A stretch of DNA of 39,073 nt from Bryobacterales bacterium. Lineage in GTDB: Bacteria > Acidobacteriota > Terriglobia > Bryobacterales > Bryobacteraceae. The stretch covers positions 1 to 39,073 of the forward strand of contig PLFE01000168.1 of the NCBI GenBank assembly GCA_003136675.1, read 5' to 3'. A program made the translations under genes and the position numbers. Positions 25,901 through 32,736 of this stretch are shown here, piece after piece. Numbering within the stretch: position 1 is the stretch's first letter; each line of letters begins with the position of its first letter. The notes under the pieces were generated by a model. That model was given only the letters and a program-made list of their open reading frames with translations. It searched no databases and was not told the DNA's origin.

Positions 25901-28132
25901 CGCGACGTACTCAGAGACATTCTCGCCATCGTCAGCGACCGCACGGGCTATCCGACCGATATGCTGGAGGTGAATGCCGCGATTGAGGCCGATCTGGGCA
26001 TCGATTCCATCAAGCGCGTTGAAATCCTGAGCGCCTTCCAACGAACCTGCTCCGAATCCGAGCAGACCAAAGTTCAGGGGGTGATGGAGAAGTTGACCAG
26101 CGCCCGCACTCTCTCGGAAATCGCGGCGCAGTTGGAACCGCTGTTCGCAGCCGGCTCCCCCAGCCCGGTGTCCGTCGGTTCAAACGCCGCTCCTGCGCAT
26201 GCGCCCCAGGCAGTTCCGCAACGCGACACGCTGACAGAAGTCGTCGCAATCGTCAGCGACCGAACGGGTTATCCGACGGACATGCTGGATGTGGATGCGG
26301 CCATCGAGGCCGACCTCGGCATCGATTCCATTAAACGCGTCGAGATTCTGAGCGCCTTTCAACGAACCCTGGACGAAGCTTCTCAGCAGCTTGTACAAGG
26401 CTCCATGGAGAAGCTCACCAGCGCCCGCACTTTGCGCGAAATCGCCGAACGCATCGCCAGCGCGCTATCGGGCGGCACGCCGTCCCAAGAAGCCGGGCCG
26501 CGGGAATCCGTTGCACGCTTCACGCTCACCACCGTGGCCCGTCCGCGCGCGGCCGCGCCCAAACACTTCCCTGGACGCGTGGTCCTCATGACGGACGACG
26601 AAACAGGGATCGCTTCCGCCGTGGCGGAATCGATGCAAACCACCGGCGATCGCGTGCTGCTCGTCAGGCACAGCCCGGGATCCACCATCCACGCGGAAGG
26701 CGTTTACGCGACCGACCTCACCGATGCCGCGCAAGTGGAAACCATGATGGGCGCTGTGCGCAGTTCCTACGGGTCCATCGGCGCAGTAATCCATCTCCTG
26801 CCGCTCGGTTCCGCGAAGCCCTTTGAGCAACTCGCGTTTTCCGAATGGCGCGATCAGGTAAGGCAGGACGTCCGCAGTCTCTACCTTCTCGCCAAGTATG
26901 CCGAACCCGATTTGAAGCGGGCGGGGAAAGCCAATGGGGCTTTGTTCGCGGTCGTCACCGGACGCGGCGGAGAATTCGGACTGGGTTCCAATTCACACCC
27001 CGCCGCCACACACTTCGCCGCAGCCGATTTCGTCAAGACGCTCGCGCTCGAATTCGATGAAGTCCTGTGCAAAGTGATCGATGTGGACCCCTCCGACCCG
27101 GTGGCTATCCTGCGCCAAAAACTGGCTGAGGAACTGGCCGCTTTTGAGGATGTCCTGCAAGTCGGGCTCCCCGGTGATCTGCGTCTCAGCGTCGCGCCAT
27201 CGATTTCTCCTCTGGCCGCGGGGCCGCTCCACGAAATCGATTCGAACTCCGTCATCCTGCTCACGGGTGGCGCTCGCGGGATCACGGCGGGGATCGCCAA
27301 AACGCTCGCCTTGCGCACCCAGCCCACGCTGATTCTGGCTGCCGCCTCACCGCTTCCGCCAGCCGAAGACCCAGGCACCGCGGCCATCAGCGATCCGCCG
27401 AAGCTGAAAGCCTTATTGCTCGAAGGCCTGCGCGCTTCGGGTAAGAAAACCGTGAAACCGGCGGAAGTGGAATCCGCCTATTCGCGGCTGATGAAGAACC
27501 GCGAGATCCAGCGCAACCTCGCGGAATTGACCGCGCTTGGTTCCAAGGTGGAGTACCATGCGGTCGACGTGCGCGATGAAGCCGCATTCGGCGGGTTGAT
27601 CGACAATCTGTACGCGCGGCTGGGACGCATCGACGTGGTGATCCACGGCGCGGGCGTTATTGAAGACAAGCTCATCAAGGACAAGACGCCCGAATCGTTC
27701 GACCGCGTGGTTCACACCAAAACCGACAGCAGTTTCGTGCTGACCCGCAAATTGCGTCCCGCCGACACCAAGTGCCTGATCCTCATGTCGTCCATCACCG
27801 CGGCATTCGGAAACCGCGGCCAGGCCGATTACGCCGCGGCCAATGGAGCGATGAACGGAATCGCCAGTCTGCTGGCCTCGCAATGGCCCGGACGCGTGGT
27901 GGCCATGAATTGGGGTCCGTGGGATCAGGGCGGCATGGTATCGGACGATGTGCGCCGCCAGTTCCTGGCACAGGGGATAGAGCTCATCGTTCCCGCGGAA
28001 GGCGATGAAGCCGTTATGCGCGAGTTGGCGCTCACTTCACAGGGCGCACCCATCGCCGTATTCGGAGACGGGCCCTGGCGGAAGGCCGCCGTTCAATCCG
28101 CGAAACCGGCCACGATGGGCACCACGGTTTGA
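19946..28132 (+). CDS. PfaA-like multidomain lipid/polyketide synthase (TIM-TIM-KS-AT-ACPx4-psiKR-KR)
   Basis: ATG 19946 has AAGGGA upstream; the open frame before it overlaps the ACP gene and is not coding. The protein is 2728 residues. Domains: flavin TIM barrel 1 (~1-235, KGQEAGGIVGEE 148-159, HGGIG); a helical linker; TIM barrel 2 (346-~640, ILQGPMTRVSD, ECGGHVGP 477-484, AGGIHDA), both like the PfaD enoyl reductase/nitronate monooxygenase family. KS (709-~1150) has C897 in VDAACASS, H1032 in EAHGTGT, K1067 and H1072. AT (1271-~1580) has GHSYG with S1373 and H1478 in CAFHSPLM, which fits malonyl-CoA. Four ACPs carry GIDSI serines S1807, S1917, S2021 and S2128. A structural KR half (from ~2211) precedes a catalytic KR (2436-2728) with TGGARGI, S2616, Y2629 and N2633. 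No dehydratase or thioesterase domain is present. It resembles secondary-lipid synthases (PUFA-synthase-like). Confidence 0.9.
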   Translation: MNLDQFVIFVENLPGMLNLGPVIAATRRGANQSFSSLAFSGSVFSTGVLNLEATPDRAVAQAAIDRVARLAHGDFAVKLDAYLKTTGELIAALPQSASTIILTGALNAGFAAFAATLKKSGRRVLAEVTSSEELQAALAASADGLVAKGQEAGGIVGEETSFILLQRLLRESSLPVWIHGGIGAHTIAACYAGGAAGVVLDSQILLTSESTIPSKLRAALARAGGDETLCLGRELKLLTRLWKRPGMKATEQLDKLEIELRSKPLAEAQDAWRKALIHGARWKNPETDLWLLGQDSVFAASFAARYGTVAGVIDGLRSAIVEHVTAAQRLAPLGRNSALAREHATDYPILQGPMTRVSDTAEFANFVAEGGGLPFLALALLRGPQVRRLMEKTRDLAGTKSWGVGILGFVPTELREEQLAVVRDIKPPFALIAGGRPDQAASLEKLGIRTYLHVPAPPLLKMFIEDGSRRFIFEGRECGGHVGPRTSFVLWETMIDALLESISKGVNAEELHVIFAGGIHDAQSAAMVSAMAAPLAERGVKLGVLMGTAYLFTREAVEGGAIVETFQEEALNCRHTVILESGPGHATRCVDTGFAEQYREVRNKLQAEGKSHEEIKDALEALNVGRLRIASKGIDRVTDGDTVRYVAVEKEKQLEQGMYMIGQIASLHAGVCSVRELHENVSAGSAEWLRNVEAPQLPVEQEPAAEKPCDIAIVGVSCMLPKASNVREFWANIVGKVNAITEVPKTRFDADRHFDANKKARDKMYSRWGGFLSDVAFDPMHYGIPPNALASIDPMQLLALLAVEDALKDAGLDAKPFNRERTSVILGMSGGLGDVGLNYAVRSTLPEYVENVPESVLSQMPEWTEDTFAGILLNVTAGRIANRFNFGGVNFTVDAACASSLAAVSIACRELTAQSSDTVVVGGIDTLQSPFGFMCFAKSQALSPRGQCRPFDESADGIAISEGVTMLVLKRLTDAERSGDRIYAVIKGVAGSSDGRGRSMTAPKPEGQMAVLRRAYRQAGFGPATVQLFEAHGTGTAAGDAAEITSLSETLLADGAKPGLIAVGSVKSMVGHTKAAAGVTGLLKIALSLYHKVLPATLNVEKPNARLKDPAIPVYANTETRPWIRMSPQLPLRAGVSSFGFGGTNFHAALEEYTGEIREPEDIPSIETWPAELFLFSGAPDAVASSLNLLSANLTAGNRQPLRQMAAQSAQRLSPARTGIRLAIVTQSHDDLAAKLSKAKDLLASAKASPKPTSDAKAGIFIAPAGAAAPKVAFLYPGQGSQQPNMLRDLAVHFSEFRTALERADQVLAGRFAKKLSDYIYPAPVFEAADEKRQMAEITATAVAQPALGAVEIALTRLLARLGVIPDMTAGHSYGEYTALAAAGVITEDALFELSERRGNAIEESTRGGDAGTMAAVLAEAGQVELALNGASNITIANYNSPKQTIIAGTRQDVAAAIEKLSAQKLAAKAIPVACAFHSPLMAPARERLAAVLDRQTYSSPTAQVFSNTLAAPYPEAGEEIAALLAAHLVQPVRFVDEIRAMHDAGARVFVEVGPKNVLSNLTKANLDGREAVILQTDSTERRGLEQLLSMLGQLWTLGVPVEMDELVRGRLDFDKDAPSAAPARAPQWMVNGAGAYAVSAPPQVKKPVRLVDPATIKREIRTVEVVKEVIRNVAVATGAPPLADAGNVIVEYQRMMQQFLQSQTAIMQSFLGAPAVSPVTTQPLAIAAPPPVVIAAPVVVAPLPVTTPRVTAAPAPATPAPATPVAKSVARNMERELVAIVSERTGYPADMLDLDAAIEADLGIDSIKRVEVLSAFQRSCSEAEQTLVQGMMEKLTSARTLREIAAKLSVISPSATPSTPHSTTHAAPAVAPAALPASPVRSVLQELVAIVSDRTGYPTDMLDVNAAIEADLGIDSIKRVEILSAFQRTCSEAEQKLVQGMMEKLTSARTLSEMAARLSEIGPAEAEPVTLVAFSAQPLAALTARDVLRDILAIVSDRTGYPTDMLEVNAAIEADLGIDSIKRVEILSAFQRTCSESEQTKVQGVMEKLTSARTLSEIAAQLEPLFAAGSPSPVSVGSNAAPAHAPQAVPQRDTLTEVVAIVSDRTGYPTDMLDVDAAIEADLGIDSIKRVEILSAFQRTLDEASQQLVQGSMEKLTSARTLREIAERIASALSGGTPSQEAGPRESVARFTLTTVARPRAAAPKHFPGRVVLMTDDETGIASAVAESMQTTGDRVLLVRHSPGSTIHAEGVYATDLTDAAQVETMMGAVRSSYGSIGAVIHLLPLGSAKPFEQLAFSEWRDQVRQDVRSLYLLAKYAEPDLKRAGKANGALFAVVTGRGGEFGLGSNSHPAATHFAAADFVKTLALEFDEVLCKVIDVDPSDPVAILRQKLAEELAAFEDVLQVGLPGDLRLSVAPSISPLAAGPLHEIDSNSVILLTGGARGITAGIAKTLALRTQPTLILAAASPLPPAEDPGTAAISDPPKLKALLLEGLRASGKKTVKPAEVESAYSRLMKNREIQRNLAELTALGSKVEYHAVDVRDEAAFGGLIDNLYARLGRIDVVIHGAGVIEDKLIKDKTPESFDRVVHTKTDSSFVLTRKLRPADTKCLILMSSITAAFGNRGQADYAAANGAMNGIASLLASQWPGRVVAMNWGPWDQGGMVSDDVRRQFLAQGIELIVPAEGDEAVMRELALTSQGAPIAVFGDGPWRKAAVQSAKPATMGTTV
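25265..26468 (+). repeat. Tandem array of four acyl carrier protein units inside the synthase gene
   Basis: Four ~80-residue ACP units repeat every 104-110 residues (sites S1807, S1917, S2021, S2128). The core EADLGIDSIKRVE is identical in all, and most codons around it are shared. Linkers are Ala/Pro/Ser/Thr-rich and differ between units. Tandem ACPs are typical of PfaA-type synthases, where they raise output rather than setting chain length. Confidence 0.9.
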
Positions 28133-28137
28133 TTCTC

Positions 28138-28143
28138 TATACT
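28138..28143 (+). promoter_or_regulatory. TATACT box directly before the PHP gene
   Basis: TATACT ends 5 nt before the TTG start codon, so a transcript from it would begin at or next to the start codon. No -35 hexamer is evident. It may be fortuitous, since the gene is also only 16 bp behind the synthase stop. Confidence 0.25.
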
Positions 28144-28148
28144 GAAAA

Positions 28149-29006
28149 TTGATAGACCTACACTCGCATACCGACCAGTCGGACGGCAGTTCATCCCCAT
28201 CCGGCCTCATTCAGGAAGCCCTTGACCTGAAACTGGAAGCGCTGGGCATCACCGACCACGATACCCTGGCCGGGTACGATCTCGCCGCGCCCATCGCGAA
28301 AGACCGGGGACTCGAGCTTGTCTGCGGCATCGAACTCTCGACGCGGCTCGAACAAACGGACCCGGGGACGCGGGCGCCATCCGTGCATCTTCTCGGCTAT
28401 TTCGTTCGCACCGAACCCACCGTAACCTTCCGGGAATGGCTCGTGAACTGGCAGAACAGCCGCCGCGAGCGCAACCTGAAATTGATCCGGCGTCTCAACG
28501 AACTGGGCGTGGATATACAGCTTGAGGAAGTGCAGAAGGTGGGCCGTAACCTGACAGGGCGTCCGCACTTTGCGAAAGTGCTGGTGGCCAAAGGCTACGT
28601 GAAAACCACTCAGGAGGCGTTTGACAAATACCTGGCTGAAACGGCGGCGGCAGGGGTTGAACGCGAAGAGTGCTCGCTTTACGAGGGCGTTCGCATGGTG
28701 CGCGAAGCCGGGGGCACGCCCGTGTTGGCCCACCCATACAGACTTCCCGGCGGCCGTGAAGAAGCGCCCATGAGCGCATTACTCGAAAAGCTGATGGAGC
28801 ACGGACTGGCGGGCATCGAGATTTTCTACAGCGAGCACAGCGATGCCGATCGTGAGCTGTACTTGAAACTTGCTACCCGGTACCGGTTGATTCCCACCGG
28901 CGGTTCCGACTACCACGGTAAGTACAAACCGGGAATCGAACTCGGTACCGGGCGCGACCATAACCTGAATCTGCCCTATTCGCTGCTGGAAGGTTTACGC
29001 CAGTAG
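28149..29006 (+). CDS. PHP-domain phosphoesterase (3',5'-bisphosphate nucleotidase-like)
   Basis: The TTG at 28149 must be the start: an in-frame stop (TGA at 28143) lies just upstream and the first metal motif begins at residue 5. The 285-residue protein has all PHP metal ligands: H5, H7 and D12 in HSHTDQSDG, D36-H37-D38 in ITDHDT, E62 in GIELS, H80, H195 in VLAHPYR, and D254/H256 in GSDYHG. It matches the short YciV/RNase AM/TrpH-type group, not the PHP domain of DNA polymerases. A characterised member from Chromobacterium hydrolyses 3',5'-bisphosphate nucleotides such as PAP to the 5' nucleotide. Location 16 bp after the synthase gene suggests PAP removal, but 5'-3' exonuclease activity on short RNA is equally possible. 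Confidence 0.85.
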   Translation: MIDLHSHTDQSDGSSSPSGLIQEALDLKLEALGITDHDTLAGYDLAAPIAKDRGLELVCGIELSTRLEQTDPGTRAPSVHLLGYFVRTEPTVTFREWLVNWQNSRRERNLKLIRRLNELGVDIQLEEVQKVGRNLTGRPHFAKVLVAKGYVKTTQEAFDKYLAETAAAGVEREECSLYEGVRMVREAGGTPVLAHPYRLPGGREEAPMSALLEKLMEHGLAGIEIFYSEHSDADRELYLKLATRYRLIPTGGSDYHGKYKPGIELGTGRDHNLNLPYSLLEGLRQ

Positions 29007-29008
29007 CA

Positions 29009-29028
29009 GCCTAAGCGCTGGCTTGGGC
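29009..29028. terminator. Hairpin at the convergent PHP/DinB boundary
   Basis: An 8-bp stem GCCTAAGC/GCTTGGGC with one G-U pair and a GCTG loop lies right after the PHP stop and inside the last codons of the convergent DinB gene. It may end either transcript; no T-tract is visible. Confidence 0.35.
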
Positions 29029-29535
29029 GGGCGGCTGCCAGAACTTCATTTCATCGGCGGAGGGCCCGTACATCCCGGGAATTTCAGCTTCCTGCAGCCG
29101 GATATACACGCCGAGTTGCGCGCGGTGGTGGATCAGGTGATTCATCACAACGCCGCGCAAAATCATGTACCTCGATTTCGCCATGATCGGATTGCCGCCG
29201 AACTTCAACGTCCAGGTTTCGCCGAATTTTTGATCGGATGCTGCGGCTATTAGGGCTCGCGCTTCTTTTACACCTGTGTCAAACTTTTCGAGCAACTGCT
29301 GAGTGCTCCCGGCAATGAATAGCGGCGGCGCGCCCTGGATCTCCAACTCATCGACTTCAAATGTGTGCTTCGCCCATTCTGGCATTGTCGCCACATGGCT
29401 CGCCAGCTTGCCGAGCGGCATGGATTTCGCATGCGGCACAAAGTCGTTCTTGCCTTCCGGAACACGCTCCAGCAGCTTACGTGTGTTGGCCATCTCCTCG
29501 TCAAATTCGGGGAGGATCAGTTCGCTGATGCTCAT
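29011..29535 (-). CDS. DinB-family (YfiT-like) metal-binding protein
   Basis: The 174-residue protein is predicted to be mostly helical, a four-helix bundle like DinB/YfiT proteins. The metal triad is H47 in LASHVATMPEW, H133 in VMNHLIHH and H137 in HHRAQLGVYIR. NHLIHHRAQLGVYIRL is the best family signature. Such proteins are often thiol-dependent S-transferases (with bacillithiol or mycothiol) or stress proteins of unknown activity. The gene is convergent with the PHP gene (4-bp gap) and seems to be transcribed alone or behind the secreted protein gene at 29662-30090. Confidence 0.85.
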   Translation of the reverse strand: MSISELILPEFDEEMANTRKLLERVPEGKNDFVPHAKSMPLGKLASHVATMPEWAKHTFEVDELEIQGAPPLFIAGSTQQLLEKFDTGVKEARALIAAASDQKFGETWTLKFGGNPIMAKSRYMILRGVVMNHLIHHRAQLGVYIRLQEAEIPGMYGPSADEMKFWQPPAQASA

Positions 29536-29661
29536 CGGTTTTGTCTCTCTAGCCGCCAGTTGCGGCAGTTAGGAGATTATCACTTTCCGAAGGCGAAGAC
29601 AAGGCGAAAATGGAAAAAGAAGAAGGGGAGATCCAACGCTGCGAATTTCCCCCGCGATACG

Positions 29662-30090
29662 TTATTCGATAGTCTTCATGACTACCATGTCGCCGTCGCC
29701 TTTTTCGCCGACAACGGTCACTTTAATCGGTTCACGGTCGCTCATGTACTTTCTCCACGCCTTGTTCCCCTTCACGGTCTCGATGATCCGCGTGTCGCTG
29801 GACGGATCGAAATGGATGTATTTGTGCTCGGGGGTCTCCAGAACGAATGACGTCGTCTCCGATGTCACCGGGCAAGTCGCCACTTCATCGGTAGTCACTG
29901 TTTTGGTGGTGGTGGAGCTATCCGGATTGGTCGTGGTCTCCGTATTCTCCGTATGTTTGGAGACGCAGCCGGCATCCATCAGAGTGCCGCTGTAGTTGGT
30001 TGATGTGGTGGTCGTTTTGGTTTCCGTGTCCTGGGCGTAAAGGAAACCGGAGAAAACGGGAATAAGCGCGAAAAGTGCAAATTTTGTCAT
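29662..30090 (-). CDS. Small exported Thr-rich protein of unknown function
   Basis: Starting at ATG 30090, with GAGG 4 nt upstream, the 142-residue protein has a signal peptide (MTKFALFALIPVFSGFLYA). A threonine-rich region (TETKTTTTSTNYSG) follows, then LMDAGCVSKHTENTETT and a second Thr-rich segment, and a C-terminal part FVLETPEHKYIHFDPSSD. Similar small exported proteins with a cysteine pair (here in DAGC and VATC) are common in acidobacterial genomes, but I know no function. The two cysteines may form a disulfide in the periplasm. The real start might be at 30114, but that would disrupt the signal peptide. Confidence 0.75.
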   Translation of the reverse strand: MTKFALFALIPVFSGFLYAQDTETKTTTTSTNYSGTLMDAGCVSKHTENTETTTNPDSSTTTKTVTTDEVATCPVTSETTSFVLETPEHKYIHFDPSSDTRIIETVKGNKAWRKYMSDREPIKVTVVGEKGDGDMVVMKTIE

Positions 30091-30156
30091 AAAACCTCGC
30101 TGACATGGCTGCACGCAGTTGGCCCTTGTGTTGGAAAGTCTACTGACGTCCGATCA

Positions 30157-30190
30157 GGCGACGGCCGTGATGCCGTGCTCCTCGACAAGC
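30157..30190 (-). pseudogene. Relic of a HigA-type antitoxin C-terminus
   Basis: The minus strand encodes KLVEEHGITAVA followed by a stop, the same C-terminus as the antitoxin relic at 31612-31929. The two copies match at 29 of 34 bases as direct repeats. The rest of the gene is missing or unrecognisable here, so this is a fragment. Confidence 0.5.
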
Positions 30191-30324
30191 TTGTCGCGCC
30201 GACTGGCACGGGCGCAATCAAGCGGGGGCGAAAGGACTGAGCCTTTAGTTGGCGTGGGAGAACATGAACGGAGTAACTTCGGCAAACGACCCGCGTCTTT
30301 CAAGGTGCGCCAAGGTAGTTTTGC

Positions 30325-31464
30325 ATGAATTTGCTCGCAAAGTTCGCTGTCTTGATGGGTATGAGCGCGAGTGCCATCGTCGCGTCCGAGCATTTTGCCG
30401 GCTACCTGGACCGGCTCACTAACAATGCGATCACAATTCAACAGGCGGATGGCGTGGCGATTTCCGCCTTGCTTCCCCGAGAGGCCGAAGGAGCAGTCCA
30501 GGCGATCGCCATCCAGTGTGCTTTCGGCGATCAGATCGTGATCAGTTGCCGCCACATCCAGCCTGTTTATGACCATGATGCCGGCCGCTATCAAACCCTG
30601 GAAATGTCGGGACTTCAGCGGGTTCGGGGCGCCACGCTCCAGGAAATGTCCACAATTGCTCTCTCGCATGGGTGGAGCGCCGGTGGAAATCTCCTGAAGA
30701 CGCCGGATAGACCTCACGCGTCGACGCCAGTGGCGGCCGGCAACGCGAACAACGGGGATGATCGCGCTCAATCCGAGATCGCCCTCGCTCGCGAGATAAA
30801 TCTTGAAGTTGGTTCACGACTTCCGAACTTCATCGCCGACGAGACGGCGAGGGTCTATATGAGCTCATCTGAACGAAAGGATGCCTGGCGTTTCGAGTAC
30901 GCGGTCGAAGCCGAAGTGACCTTCGATCACGGACACATCTCGCGGCGCAATATTCGCAAAGACGGTCATCCTTGGACTCAGCCGGTGCTGCCGGGGTATA
31001 CGGGATACGGGGGGTTCGGTAATTTACTCGTGAACCTGTTCGACTCGCACTGTCCGAACACATTTCATCTCATGGGCCCATCCGAGATCAAGGGGAAGCA
31101 GACTTTGCAATTTCGGGTCGATGCGGAACCCGACACTTGTTTCGGCATCGAATCGGATTACCAGGCATACCGGCCTCGAATCGAGGGCTACATTTTTCTC
31201 GAAAACCCCGGAGCTAGGCTGGTACAGTTCGAATACAAAGCGCTGAATTTCCCGGAGTCTTTTCTTTTGTCGTCGTGGGTGCGGAAGATCTCCTGGGGTG
31301 ACGTACGGATTGGAGACAAAGTCTTTTTACTCCCGGTGAGCGCTGATCTTGTCGCGGCTAACTCGCTATCGCATGGCAGTCGTCACGCCGAAACAGAGCA
31401 CATCGTTTGGGAGTACAAGAATTACCGGCATTTTGAGGCCGAATCCAGCATCTCCTTTCATTGA
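30325..31464 (+). CDS. Exported protein of unknown function, acidobacterial type
   Basis: ATG 30325 has AAGGTAG 8 nt upstream and begins a signal peptide (MNLLAKFAVLMGMSASAIVA). The 379-residue protein has two parts. The first (~20-130) contains QIVISCRHIQPVYDHDAGRYQTLEM, and the second (~155-379) starts SRLPNFIADETARVYMSS. The latter resembles the LPNFxCxQxTxRY opening of large families of exported acidobacterial proteins whose function is not known. No catalytic motif is evident. It stands alone between two antitoxin relics and has no operon partner. Confidence 0.75.
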   Translation: MNLLAKFAVLMGMSASAIVASEHFAGYLDRLTNNAITIQQADGVAISALLPREAEGAVQAIAIQCAFGDQIVISCRHIQPVYDHDAGRYQTLEMSGLQRVRGATLQEMSTIALSHGWSAGGNLLKTPDRPHASTPVAAGNANNGDDRAQSEIALAREINLEVGSRLPNFIADETARVYMSSSERKDAWRFEYAVEAEVTFDHGHISRRNIRKDGHPWTQPVLPGYTGYGGFGNLLVNLFDSHCPNTFHLMGPSEIKGKQTLQFRVDAEPDTCFGIESDYQAYRPRIEGYIFLENPGARLVQFEYKALNFPESFLLSSWVRKISWGDVRIGDKVFLLPVSADLVAANSLSHGSRHAETEHIVWEYKNYRHFEAESSISFH

Positions 31465-31611
31465 TGTGCGTGATTGATGTGCGGGTGAAAGCGGATTTGA
31501 TGGTTTGGGCGCGACCCGCGATCGCCGTGATTGAGAGCGCCTGGATTCATTGAAATTCTCCTAACTTCGTATTGCCGATCGGCCCCGGCGGTTTTCGCCT
31601 GTTAGTACACG

Positions 31612-31929
31612 CTAGGCGACTGCAGTGATGCCGTGTTTCTCCACAAGCGACAGGAGCTTCAGCGCCGGCCCGGACGGCTTCTTCTCCCCCGCTCCCACTT
31701 GCTGATGAGGCTCGGCGTCACGTTGAGGTAATTCGCGAACACCGTCTGGCTCACATGCTCCCGCTCCCGGAGAGCCTTCATCTGTTTCGGCGTCAGCGGC
31801 TCCACGGGGGTTCAGGCAGGCGTCGTCAAAGCGCCGCATCGTCTGCTTGTCGATCGCGCCCACTTTGTGCAGCGCCTCCATCGTTTCGTGAATGGAGGCC
31901 ATCGCGTCACTTCGATATTGCTTGCTCAT
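31612..31929 (-). pseudogene. Frameshifted HigA/XRE-type antitoxin
   Basis: The 105-codon frame starts MSKQYRSDAMASIHETMEALHKVGAIDKQTMRRFDDACL and ends PSGPALKLLSLVEKHGITAVA, the two ends of a known HTH antitoxin family. The middle is out of frame: shifting by +1 after CCCCC at about 31805-31809 restores LTPKQMKALREREH and NYLNVTPSLISKWERG, the XRE helix-turn-helix. A second, opposite shift near the GGGGG at about 31686-31690 returns to frame. The net change is zero, so the C-terminus stays readable, but the DNA-binding domain is lost. Both shifts lie in homopolymers, so sequencing error cannot be excluded; if so, the gene may be intact. It overlaps the toxin relic by 4 bp. Confidence 0.75.
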
Positions 31930-32151
31930 TTTCGTTTCACCTCCACAAAATCGCCTTCCTCGATCAACGCGTGAAGCTGCATTTCCGTCAGGCCCAACAC
32001 ATACCGCGCGGAAGAGAATGATCGTGCGGTATCCCCCCGACTTTCCCTCCCCCGGACGCGCAATCCGCTATTTGATGACGCCGCCGCCAAGGTCAGGTTC
32101 AACCTGACCATTCTCGGCACGCGATACGGTATCCAGCAGATTGAGAGTTTT
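31926..32151 (-). pseudogene. Degraded RelE-like toxin gene (partner of the antitoxin relic)
   Basis: On the minus strand, one frame gives LDTVSRAENGQVEPDLGGGVIK, then an in-frame TAG (32068-32070) where a glutamine is expected, then RIARPGEGKSGGYRTIILFRA. This is the core of the RelE family (PF06296-type). After ~32005 the frame changes and most of the next segment, expected to read VYGFAKNERDNI, is missing. The C-terminal end reads LTEMQLHALIEEGDFVEVKRK in another frame and overlaps the antitoxin start (ATGA). With a nonsense codon and an internal deletion, it cannot make active toxin. Confidence 0.75.
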
Positions 32152-32170
32152 CTATGGTAAGTTTTCGTCT

Positions 32171-32665
32171 ATGAACCGTCCCGCAGTCGTGTTTTCCGCA
32201 CTCTTGCCGTTAGTGCTCTTCTGCTCGGTCGTGAAGGCTCAATCGCCAAGCAGCGATGGCCATTTCGTGGTTCTGGCGCACGGCGGAGAGATTACGCAGC
32301 AGCGCGGGTCAATACCCCCGACGACTCTCTTCAGTCCGGAGGTGTCAGGCCTCTATCGAGTTTCGGCGTACGTCGAAGTTACCGGACCTACATCGGTGTC
32401 GGTTTCCGTGTGCCCGAGCCTTTCATGGACCGACGACTCCATGTCGCTACAGGCCAATCCAAACCTGGTGACCCCGTTTGCCATCGCGGACCCATGCGCG
32501 CAAACGAATCAAAACGTGGCTTTCTCCGCCGGGGGCAGCACGATCATACGCGCGGTTGCCAACACCCCGGTAACCCTTGCGGTACCAACTTATCCAACCG
32601 TTTTTCCAGATGGATCGCCTTCTTATTCGCTGTTTATCACCGTAGAGAGATTGTCGCCGTTGTAA
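32171..32665 (+). CDS. Small exported beta-rich protein of unknown function
   Basis: ATG 32171 starts a clean signal peptide (MNRPAVVFSALLPLVLFCSVVKAQ); an upstream ATA/TTG extension lacks support. The mature ~140 residues are rich in Ser, Thr, Val and Pro and predicted mainly beta: VSGLYRVSAYVEVTGPTSVSVSV and STIIRAVANTPVTLAVPT. Two cysteines (in VSVCPSL and ADPCAQT) may pair. The pattern resembles a jelly-roll or C1q/TNF-like sheet in acidobacterial exported proteins, but this is a guess. The gene stands alone beside the toxin relic, on the opposite strand. Confidence 0.7.
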   Translation: MNRPAVVFSALLPLVLFCSVVKAQSPSSDGHFVVLAHGGEITQQRGSIPPTTLFSPEVSGLYRVSAYVEVTGPTSVSVSVCPSLSWTDDSMSLQANPNLVTPFAIADPCAQTNQNVAFSAGGSTIIRAVANTPVTLAVPTYPTVFPDGSPSYSLFITVERLSPL

Positions 32666-32736
32666 AGAGCAGGTCGCTTATTAGGCTCAAATTCCGCCCC
32701 TTTCGGCGCGGCCTCCCAAGAACCGCCTTGGCGAAG

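Noticed and set aside
28149-29006. PHP protein as a DNA polymerase fragment
   Set aside because: Length (285 residues) and the HSHTDQSDG start match stand-alone PHP enzymes; no polymerase domain follows.
30154-30771. Minus-strand open frame ending in the antitoxin tail
   Set aside because: Only the last ~12 codons look like antitoxin; the rest is opposite the exported protein gene and has no helix-turn-helix.
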